Below are positions 35,501-47,500 of a stretch of 64,000 bases of DNA, in pieces (the stretch's first letter is position 1; every line of letters begins with the position of its first letter). Origin of the DNA: Sthenelais limicola (Eukaryota > Annelida > Polychaeta > Phyllodocida > Sigalionidae). Location: the NCBI GenBank assembly GCA_942159475.1, contig OW804094.1:11312386-11376385 (forward strand), read 5' to 3'. The notes beneath the pieces are model-generated. The model saw only the letters and a list, made by a program, of their open reading frames with translations, made no database searches and had not been told where the DNA came from. Position numbers and translations under genes: made by a program.

Positions 35501-38500
35501 CAATGAATAGTTTTCCAGATTTTTCATCATTTTAAGGATTTCAACTGAAATTTTAAGAAAGGTTCAGATCGATCGAATATGAATTCTCTATTTTTAGGTA
35601 TGGAAAAATAAAGCCAATGGAACAGATTATCAGTATGTTCAAAATTTGACAGAATTAAATTCTGTTGACCTCCAGAAAGTGGATCGCTTACTAGGTAGGA
35701 TATTAACTCATCAGTGTCATCACTACATAATTATATACATGACATAATTGTAACATTAAGGGTTCTCGAGCCTATTTTAAAAAATAATCAGATTTTTCCT
35801 AAACTTGAATCATTTGTACATATGATCATCCCAAGGCCACATATGATTTTTAAAATCAATTCACTGTCTGGTTTTTGAAATATGAGGTGGCAAATATTTT
35901 TACCCTTTTACTATTGGTTCCTATGGAAAATGATGACTTTTTAAAACATATTCGTATTTCTCACCTGTATATAGATTTTTTTAAACTGTAATATATGCTG
36001 CCTGGGAGTGTCTTCTTGGTTATAAAAGAAAAAAATATAGTTTTCACCGTCTAGTTTTTTTCTGATAGCGTTCTGAAATAGGCCTATATGAAATAGCAAA
36101 AATACGGATTTTTTTCAGTTAAATATAGTCAAAATTGGAATTAAATCGCAAAATTGGTTCCAAATTCAATACAAGGTGAGTCTGTACAATGCATGTGGAG
36201 CTCAGTGATTCAAAAACCAAATTCAGTTTTGTACCATTCCTATTGATAGGGGGTGGGGGTGAACATATGGTACATAAATTGACCCCAAAATTTGATTTTT
36301 AATGATTATCTGTCCAGAAACACACCAGATATTTTTCCATTGATATTATCACCTCTATATACTTCAAATATGCATATTTAATGATATGAGTGAACGGGAA
36401 AGACAAAACCTTTAATTATCCATATTAGGTATTAGTTCCAGAAATCACCACTGCTGAATAGCGCTCAAATAGGCTCAAGAACCCTTAAATTGAACCGGAT
36501 CTTTTATATTTTTATTCTATATAGATCGTAGATTGTTTTATCCTCTATTTCTAGATGTTGCTTCACACCAAATGTGATCCGTTTCAGGAAAATGAGTCAT
36601 AAGTCGAAAAATATGGATTTTGAGATATCACCATATTTGAAAAGAGTTGATTCCAATGATAGTAAACACTAGGACACCTAATAAGTACTTCTATACTTTG
36701 ATAAGTTTGATATTTCTATTTTGAAAAAAAAAAGGATTTATATGATTATAAGTGTTAAACCCTCTAAGAATCTGAACATTTCAATAATGACATCTTGTGA
36801 AAAAACACTTTGAAAAATATCAATTTTGCGACTTGTGACTCTTTTTCCTGGAACACATCACAAATTATCAATACCTCTGAGACTCTGGTGGTAAATATTC
36901 ATTCCAAAAGACCATGGGCCAGGTACCAAAACCCTCCCCCCCCTGGGGATTTTTCGCGGTGGTGATTTTTTGATACTACGGAGTTTGAATCATCAGAATC
37001 TACTTGTCTGCCATCTGGCCGTCGGTGATTTGGGGTTCAAATGGAACGTTTCCATGGTAACTTGTGTTTTTTTTGTACTCTAGCAGAAATTAGGTTTTTA
37101 GGGTCCCATTTCTACACTGTTATCAGGAATGTGACCAAATTTGGGTATAATGAAGGTGTATATAAGGGCTATCTGCAGACTTCAAATCAATGACCTTGAT
37201 CAAGGTCAAGGTCACCATATATGACCTTGAAGTACAAAAAATAGCAACATTCTGGAAAGTGACATCCTATTTTCCCTTATAAAAATAGGACAATAGGGAA
37301 AAATGACAACCTATTGGATATAAGTAGTAAGTGACATCACGGGAAAGAAAAAGAACCCATGCCAGGTGTCATTGGAATGTGCGTTGCTATAGTAACCAAG
37401 GCTTACTTTTCACTCTGTTCTAAATTTTGGTTAAATCCAATTTAAATATACAAGCCTGGATCTCAGGAACTATTCATCCCTAGGCCACACAATTTATGCA
37501 TGTGACAGGCCTCTGAGAGCATTTCCATTAGCCATCTTATCAATGACCTTTTTCAAGGTCATGGTCACTGTTTTCAAGGTCAAAGCTGATATTTTGGTGA
37601 AAATTTGAGTAATTGATACATATCTCTGGGAATATTTATCCCTCAACAACAAAATTGGAGCACCTGATAGAGCTCTGTGAGCACTTTCATTAACCATCTT
37701 ATCAATGACCTTTGTCAAGGTCAAGGTCACAATTTCCAAGGTCAAACCAGAAATTTTGATCTAAACTTTTAGCAATATGTATGTATCTCTGGAAGCAAGT
37801 AATGCTCGGCTACATAATTTAAGTATCTAATAGGCCTCCAATAGCACATTCATTAACCATCTTATGAATGACCTTTGTATATTATTCTGATGTTTATTTA
37901 CATTTCACAGGACTGTTTGAACCCTCTCACATGCACTATGAAGTCAACAGGCAAACTGCCGCTAACAATTGGGCCGAGCCTTCCCTTACTGAAATGGTTG
38001 AGATAGCCATCAAAATCCTGCAAAGAAACACAAATGGATATTGTTTGTTTGTGGAAAGTAAGTACTCACATTAGATATTTGGATTTAGATTTAAAATATT
38101 TTATTCAGGTCATTTAACATTTCCATACGTACAGTACAAATATTCTCAGGACAGCCTGATTTGCCAGAAATATTTTACCAAAAATAAGTATGGTTACAAG
38201 AATAGATTGTGTCGATACAATATAAGTTATGATTAATTAAATTACGATTTTAGAGGCATTTTTTCTTATAATACGATACATACATATTACAGGTTTTCAA
38301 TATAGAATAAAATACATGCCCTCAATGCAAATCACTGACAAAGTGTGAGGGATGATGAGCAACTAAAAAAGGAAACACTACATGTTACTACAGACGCCGT
38401 GCTCTTTCACATGAACCATTAAGTAGAATCATTAAAGTAATAAATCATTAAAGTAATAATAAGCATGAACCATTGATTCTGTTCAAGGTGCCAGGATAGA

Positions 38501-41500
38501 CCATGCTCACCATGATGCCAATGCTTACAAGGCAATAAATGAAACACTCGAGTTTTCCCGCGCAATTCAGAAAGCCGAGAAACTGGTCAAGGAGAAGGAC
38601 ACTTTGCTTGTTACCACTGCCGATCATAGCCTGCCTTTTGCAACCAACGGCAAAAATGGAATCAACACTGATATATTAGGTAAATATCATTTCCTAAATG
38701 CTGCTTAATAGGCAACTTGCATTCAAAAGAGCGCATGAACGGATCCTGTTTAGATATATATGGGATCGTTTGTGGTCTGTACTGTCTGCCAAATCATGCA
38801 TGAGGATTTTACTACCGCAAAGTGTCCTCGGATCCCAAGTGGGCTATATATATGGGTTAGATTTTTAGAAAATGTACAATTCACCTTTACCAATCCTCTC
38901 AAATAACCCACATTTAAGAGTAAGATGAGCTTCAAAACATAGTTTAACATAGCAAAACAGATACTTTAAATCAACATGATACTAAATATACCCAGATATA
39001 TCTGGTACTCATCATTTTGCAACCTAATTCAGCAAAGTTGCCTAAATGTGTAGAGCTGCCAATTGTACATTTTCTGAAAATCTGACCTATATATATAATT
39101 TTTGTTCAGACTAATGAAAGTACAGAATTGGGCTCGAGCCTCTATGAGTAGGTCTCCCGGTCGGTCCTTAAGAACATGAATTAACGATACAGAATACATT
39201 ATATACATATACAGAATAACAATCTGTTTGGCTACATTACATTCATTTTTAGTATGAGATTTGTAATCTTGGTTCATCCTACCGCTCTGGTTATACCAGG
39301 GATATCTTTAACTTTACAATAATGGATTTTCCGTTAAGTTTACATGCAGTTTACATTGTACCATATTCTGTGCAAGTTTATAACATATTTGGAATTTGAT
39401 TGTTTACAGCGGTCTGAGTACCTTTGTGGTCTGTTTCAGGAAAATAAATCACAAGTCGCAAAATTGACATTTTTCGAATTATCTCTTGTTTTACTTCTTC
39501 CCATGTGGGATCCTCCCCCTCCATTGCTATAAAAGATTTAACGCAACGATCCCTGTGCTCACAATAGTAGTGCCTCTATGGCTATAAGATCATGCACTGT
39601 GATTCTAACTATCCAATCCCTCCAGCCACTCTCGGAGTGTGTCTTTGTTGGACCCATCATTAGGACCCAGCTGGGTTGCATGTCTTTCCATACGCCTTCT
39701 CACCACTTCTATTGCTGCATAGTGACTCTTGCGATCTACTTCATTAAGTGCAGCCACCTCCTCTGCTGTTAATTCCCAGTTAATGGGCGTTGCCAGCGCC
39801 ATTTTGAAGGTCTACTAATTGGCTGTTTAGTGAAGATTAATTACTACTACCTGCTAATTTTGAATATTCTATTTCTATTAGAGAATTTGGAATATCAATT
39901 TTAAATAGACCCAACGTATAAATTTTTGTGCAGGTTTTTTTTTTTTTTTTCTCGAAAACAAAAATGTTGATCTATTTATCACTATTTCTACCCACTAAAG
40001 TTTGTTCCAGTGGTAGGACATAGTGTCTAGCTGTTCACTGCTGAACTGAATCACACTCTCAGAAGTGCCTATGCAGTCATTCCAATCTTCTGGCTCTGCG
40101 ATCGGTGGATAACCATCATTGAATATCTCCTCTAGGAAAATATCCTCAGCTTCGAGGTACTGTGGGAAATCCTCCACATACTTGATTCTTTCCGCCGGTG
40201 GCATGTCTAAAGTATTATTTCTAAAAGGTTATCCCCAAATAATACCTGTGTGATTTTGTCAGCTAAAGCACCTTCCAATAAAAACCCAGCTCAGAGTTCC
40301 CAAAACACAACACCCATTAATACAATATGGCAGTTTTGAAAAGGCACACTCACCTGACTCCTTTTGCTTGCTTTTAAGGTTGGACACTGACTTGACCAAC
40401 TAACTAGCCGCTAGACATGGTCGCCAATGAAGAATTGTGGGTCATTCTCCGAAATAGTTAGGGTCAGTAGTTAAGCGAGAAAATGAATCAACGCAACACA
40501 CAGAGATGTATGTCTCAAGCCAGCTAAACCAGTTAAAAGAGGCCGCTGTAATCGCATGTGTTTTATTTTATACGTGAACAGATTACAACGAGTACACAGG
40601 ACCTGGGTTGATTGGCTTGTCCTTGCTGGACCAATTAATTGCCAGGTTAGATAAGAGATCCAATCAACCACAGGATAACAATGAACATGAAATATTAAAA
40701 CGAGGGTCAGAGTGACCACCGCCACACCTGACCAATCCCTTTGCGTGGTGACCAGGTCCCGTGGTTATCTCCCCTTCCCCCCTCCCAATCCATACCCCCT
40801 CCCCTGACCTTGTGGTCAGTCCCTCCCCTCCCTTCCCCCATGATCAACCTTGAGATAACGGTCAGACCTGGACTTCACTTGTACCTTTGGATTTTTAGTG
40901 ATAAGCAATCCATGAGTGTTGTGGCGGTAAGAAAGTTGTTTAGCCTTCTTGTCGGAAGGGGGCATGGCAGGTGTATGTCTGAATGAGACCAATCAATGAA
41001 AACACAAAAATATGACTTTCACCTCATATTTTACATATTATTATTATAAGATTTTATTTCCATTTCACATATACAATCGTTGTCATACAAATTAAAGAAA
41101 AGAATGGAAAAGGAATATTGTCTGTTGCTGTCACAGCTCTTCCGAACACCCCTTAAATTTTGTATTACATACTGATAGAAAAAATGGTACTAGGTGATAC
41201 AAGTTGACTAGTAAACTATAGTAAATTATCAGGTACAGAATACAAAATATAAGATAAAGTACAAGCAAAGAATGTGTCTAAAAGTGTACTTATATATACA
41301 GGCGGGTGTGCAAGCACCCTGTCCGACTATTGTCGGGATTTTCTGGTTGTAGCTACACATAGCTATGTAGTAATTATGTGTTCATAGATTTTTGGAACTT
41401 TAGCATCACTCGCTAGAAGTTATTGGGAGTTATTTTCGGAAAAAGCATGACATTTTAAAACAATCAAGATGAACATAAACATATATTTCCATCGTGCATT

Positions 41501-44500
41501 TGTTTTCTATTAATCATTTATAAAAGTTATGATATTGGTGTAAACATTCTTGCAATTTTCGATAAAAATCTTGCCAAATAAGTTCATGTCAGATTTCAGC
41601 AGAATCTATCCGATTGATGCACTGTACAGACATGCGCAGTGGCACATGCAAACCCCCTATTGAATGGAATTAAGGGATGAATACCTACTCCAATCTCCAG
41701 AATAACAAAATAAAATACAAAGCACCACTTCTGGATACATTAGTCATCAAGTTAAAGCTAATACAGCATTGAAACTTTAAACAAAACTAACAATCAGCTT
41801 GCACATCAGAAAAAAATGTCTAAAAATGTTGTTATAGACGCCTGTTATTTTCATTTCCTATATACAGGAGCAGCAACGGAAATATTTAACGGAACAGAAG
41901 AAGTGCTCGCGCGGGGAACGGATGGTCTGCTGTACGCAGTTTTAGGTTACGGGTGAGTTCAAGAATTAACATTCAGAATTTCTTAGAGTGAGTGAGTGAG
42001 TGAGTGAGTGAGTGAGTGAGATTGGTTGCTTTACGCCCTTATCAACACTTTGAAGTGTTATATCAAGGGCGGGAGAGCTGAGAGGGAGGCAGTTTATGAT
42101 CATACCCAGGAAATAGAGATAGAGAGAAGAAGGGAGAGAGAGACAGAGAAAAGAGACAGAAAGGCCCTTTAAGGTCTTACCCAGGACCAGGCACTTTAAG
42201 GTCTTACCCAGGACCAGGCACTTTAAGGTCTTACCCAGGACCAAGAATTTCTTAGAGGCAGCTGTAGCTATTCAAAATCATTTAATGCGGTAAATACAGC
42301 GATATTACTTGGGTCAGATTTTCAGAAAATGTACAATTGGCAGCTGTACACATTGAGTAAATTCTGTAAAATTAAGCTGAAATATGGTCAATACTTGGTA
42401 AAGTATATTTGGCATTGCATTGATTATAGCAATCTGTTTGGTTAGGTTGAACTGTATTTTGAACTTTATTTTCGTCTGAAATGTGGGTTATTTGAGAGGA
42501 TTGGTGAAGGCGAATACATTTATTGTACATTTTCTGAAAATCTGACCCATGTATCAGCACTAATGACGATTGTGGGTGTATCAATGGCAATGCAAATACA
42601 TGAATACAGGAAACGATTTGACTTTGATCAATTTAAAACATCATTGAAAGTCGATTAGGTATGAGAAAAGTTGTTTTTTTCCATTTGTATGTCCTTTATA
42701 GATGTACACATCATAGATATACAAATGTGATCCGTTTCAGGAAAATGAGTCATAAGTCGCAAAATATTTCTGGGTGGATAATTACCAGTAAAGTAGCTAG
42801 ATATACCCAATGCTCTAAGAAACGCACTGATATAATTATCAAACAGTCTTGAAATTTGGTAGATGTATTCATACAACAACAAGGACTAGACACTCCAAAA
42901 ATGAAAATAGTCCAACAAAGAGATCTTGTAAGTAAACGACTTTGAAAAACACCAACTTTGCGACTTGTGACTCATTTTCCTGAAACACATCACAAATGAT
43001 AGAATTGTGTGTGTGTCGGGCGGGAGGGGGGGGGGGGGGTACAGCATGATGACTGTTCCAGGATTTGAGAGGCAATTTTGCCTTCAAATCCATGAAAGAC
43101 ATCCTGCATTGCATTCAGATCAAATACAGTTGTAGTACATATTAACTTTTAGTTTAAACATTAGTTTGGGATTGGTAACAATAACAAAAAAACTCTCATT
43201 GAAGATACAAAAAACAAAACAACCTAACTGAGGCATGTAAATCCATATTCATTGCAAGATATATGTACAATGGGTACAAAATATCTTTAATTATTTATCT
43301 ACATTTTACGGTATTTTCACCAACGACGCATACAGAGTCGATATTGAATATTAAAAGGGTATTAGATTGTATAACAATAACTTGATTTGGGATACTAGAC
43401 CCTTAAGGTTAAGGACAAAACCTCATACTTGTTATTTGTATAGCGTTACTTGTGGTTATTTAGTGGTCAATAATTTTGTACCAAATTTCTAAAAACTTTG
43501 TATGTCTAGATCAATGCTGAAAATGTGCGACTAGGGTTAACCAGCAAGCAGACTGCTTTTTACTGTATCATTATCTATGTTCATGGTCACTAAACTAAAC
43601 AGAGATACCTGGAAGACCTGAGAATTTAGTTTTCACGGAAGGATTTGTAAAGGAGTTAATACACTGCTACGCCATCAACATTATTCACATGTTCGATTAC
43701 ATCCTCAAGCCGGCCACAGACTGAATTGACGTCTGTCCAACAATACATGTGTAGGGTGTTCCGCAACAAGGCGCCACCGGGGTCGCGCCTGACTGCAATC
43801 GCGTCGGCGGCCTTCCTCAGCGCGTAATCACGGGGCCTGCATGCATGACCGCATCACAGGTATAAATAGCAGGGCCGAAATTCAGGGGGGGAGTAGGGGG
43901 GAGAAATATTACCTAATATGGCTCATTAATGCCCAATTTTACATGGCAATTTCTGTGCTGTACTATGATGTTTATGTAGAAAGAACTCGGCGGAATTGAT
44001 GCAAAACAAGACAAGACATTGGTTACATTATATACAGTGTGCTCCTTTATTATTCAGTCACATATCATAATAATAATTTCATTTGCATTTAACATCAGTA
44101 TGGATAAATGGCCATTCCCCTCTGCTGAGCAGATCGTACATGGACACCATTGGATAAAAAACACACAGCAAAGCCCTAACGACTGGAATAAATGGGTATT
44201 CATCTAACCAATGACTAGAGTTCATACAAAGGTTTATACAGATGCAGGTTTAAGTAATGTAGAAGTATATTTTTCAGATCGTTTCTCTTAACAAATGTTA
44301 TACAAGCAACATAAATCAAGTGTTGAACTAGTCCATCGAAACATCAAACTAGTCCATCGAAACATCAAACTAGTCCATCGAAACATCAAACTAGTCCATC
44401 GAAACATCAAACTAGTCCATCGAAACGTCAAACTAGTCCATCGAAACGTCAAACTAGTCCATCGAAACGTCAAACTAGTCCATCGCAACGTCAAACTAGT

Positions 44501-47500
44501 CCATCGCAACGTCAAACTAGTCCATCGCAACGTCAAACTAGTCCATCTCAACGTCAAACTAGTCCATCGCAACGTCAAACTAGTCCATCGAAACGTCAAA
44601 CTAGTCCATCGCAACGTCAAACTAGTCCATCGCAACGTCAAACTAGTCCATCGCAACGTCAAACTAGTCCATTGAAATTCACAATATGACCATATGATGA
44701 CATCATCAAGAAGTATAATTATGTTCTTAGTGAATTACAAGATCTTGCTATCATTGAGTCGGTGGTCCCCTCAAAACAAATGCCCCATAGTGCGGGTGAA
44801 TGAAGAAATATCAAGGGGTGAAGCATGGCATAATTGCTGGATTTCATTCCACTTGTTGCGTTAATATAGAAATAGATCCTGTAAATGAAAAGAAATTTCT
44901 GATTACATATTTTTATAAATTGGTTAAATTAAACTGGTTAATAATTGTCTGAAATACTCAAATGATATCTTATTGCAAAAAGATAGACCTGTATGGGGTA
45001 GAAGTTATAACAGTGAATAATAAATTTTAGGCTAGCATTTCTTTGTGTCTTAGTGTACTGTAAGTGTTGCAGTGAGCGACAAATCGCACCTGTAGCCTGG
45101 CCTGTAGGTGTAAGGAACGCTTCTGCGACCTTCACCTCTCACAATGTATGTGAGAAAACAAATAATTATATGAGTTAAGTTAAGTGTTCCCTGGGCTCGC
45201 GCTAGGGTTTATTTTCCTTTAGCCACCACTGTGGCGAAATACCCAAGAAATATTATCGCCACAATTACTTCCTTTTCGCCACAAAGAAACCATTATTAAA
45301 ATGCATGTTTTTGTGTAAATGAGGCTATAACTCGTATGAATTAATACATAATATTTTAGTGACATCATCCATATCATTTTGAGGCCTTTAAGACACAATC
45401 TTATAGTGTATAGTGCAATATATATCAGTTTATAGGTTTGATTGACTTAATTCTACATGTCATAATAAAATTGTATTTCTGGGGAAATTAATATTCAAGG
45501 GTAATATTCACATTTTCATCCTTACAGTTGTGCTACTTAATTAGCAGTATTTATAAATCGACAAAGGATTTGACCTCACCGCTACCTGGGTGCATCAGTC
45601 ATATGATATAAATCACATTATTTTGATATTGTTTAATACATAATATCGTGTCATTATGGGCATAATTCTTCTCCCCAGGAGGTGTATTTCAGTATAAAAT
45701 TACAGCTTGGGTGATCCCCACCTCCTCCCATCTATTTTTAGTGAAATTCTTTTTATTAATTTGAATCTATTTATTGTTATAATGTCGTTCCGTTTTAACT
45801 TCTGAGCCCGACATCTATATAGGCTCTACCTATAATTCGAACTGACTCTACTCACCCAGTACTGGCAGTAGGGTTTCAAATGTTATGTTACCCGGCCGTA
45901 GGCCGCCCACCTTCTCTTACTACTAGTAGTACCATACTAATGTTACTGTTACTGGTTTACAGCTACTAGCACAACATTAATAGATTGAGTTCTAATGGAT
46001 TAATTAACTTACCCAGACCAGAAGTTCTCTGTTATGACGTTGACAACTCCATCATGCTGTTGTAGAGATAATTAGGATGTGTAAATCTGGTGGAAATATG
46101 TGATGCAAACTTTCAAAACATCCGCCATTTTGGTTGTCTTATGCGCATGCGCGCTGTGCTGTAGTGCGGGACTGTTAGTCTGTAGGCCAGACCCAACGCT
46201 AGCATGACCTGAGTTGACCTGTTACGTAACAGCGAAAAGCGCGCTACACACATATTCTCATTAGCCGCAGCGCTATACAGCAGTCAATCACTCACACCTG
46301 TTATGTATACGGGTAGAGGTGGTTAAAAAATAAGCAGACGTCCAACCATATACACGTGTATATACCATATACGTCCTCCAAACGATGCTCATATTCCAAC
46401 AATGACAGTGTATTGATACTTCTTCCCTTTTTTCTATCAATATCAATATGCATCAATATGCGTTGGATCTTAAAGATATTAGTCTCATTTTATTCCTATG
46501 AACAAGGGCTTTCATTCCATGTATACTTTTCCCAGGCTGTTCCAATATTAAGTGTCTAAAAATTCTGAAAACTGTTTTTTTGCATCATTTTTCAATAGAA
46601 AAAACCAATGAAGTAAAATATAAATGATTTGCACAATGCCTAGAACATTCGTCTACATGTTTCATTTCATTTCCCCAATACATCTAGGACTAAATTAGTT
46701 ATAATTTATATTTTGATTGTATTATTTCCCCCTTTAAAGCAACGGACCACCCTTCAGCTTCAACTATTACAATACCAATGGCTCAGTAAAGTTCAGGAAT
46801 CCAGTAAGGAAAGACATCACCCAGGACCTGGACAGTGGGCTAGCATGTACGTTTAAGCATTTGTGATGTGTTTCAGTGAAATGAGTCACAAGTCACAAAA
46901 TTAATATTTTTTAGTGTTTTTTTCACAAGATCACATTATTGGAAAGTTCTAATTTTGTGGGGATTTATCACTTATAGCTACATCAATCGATGTACCAAAT
47001 TCCAGGACAATGTATTTAATATATCCTTTCGTTTTAAAGGTCCTCATATGGGGTATATTTAGTTACTTTACTGTTTATTGCCCCCGAGAAATATTGGAAA
47101 CGTTTTTTTTAAAATGAAAATATCAAACTTAAAATCTAGAAATACTTATTAGATTATTGTTTACTATCATTGGAATCGGCTTGATCTCATCTTTTCAAAT
47201 ATAATGATATCTCAAAATCTCTTTTTTGCGACTTATGACTCATTTTCCTCACATTTTAACACTCGTTCACTGGTGAAGTCGCCTGAAAATGTACAATTCA
47301 TCTTCCAAATCCTCTCATATAATCTATATCTAAGACACAAATCATGTTCAAAATACAGTACAATGTAACCAAACAGATGTTTTGAATCAATGCAGTATCA
47401 AAGATACTCAGCTATACATATTATTTACCATTTTTCGACCTATTATAGCTAAATTTACTAAATGGGTAGAGCTATGGATTGTACATTTTCTGAAAATCTG

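Noticed and set aside
43740..43860. GC-rich patch considered as a tRNA or tRNA-derived SINE
   Set aside because: No cloverleaf, A box/B box pair or 3' tail could be placed.
44288..44675. Long open frames on both strands with heptapeptide repeats (LVHRNVK / LTLRWTS)
   Set aside because: They are automatic products of a 21-bp tandem repeat without stop codons; no start context, splice context or homologue.
44326..44675. Repeat array considered as a CRISPR
   Set aside because: The repeats are directly adjacent with no spacers, and this is an animal genome.
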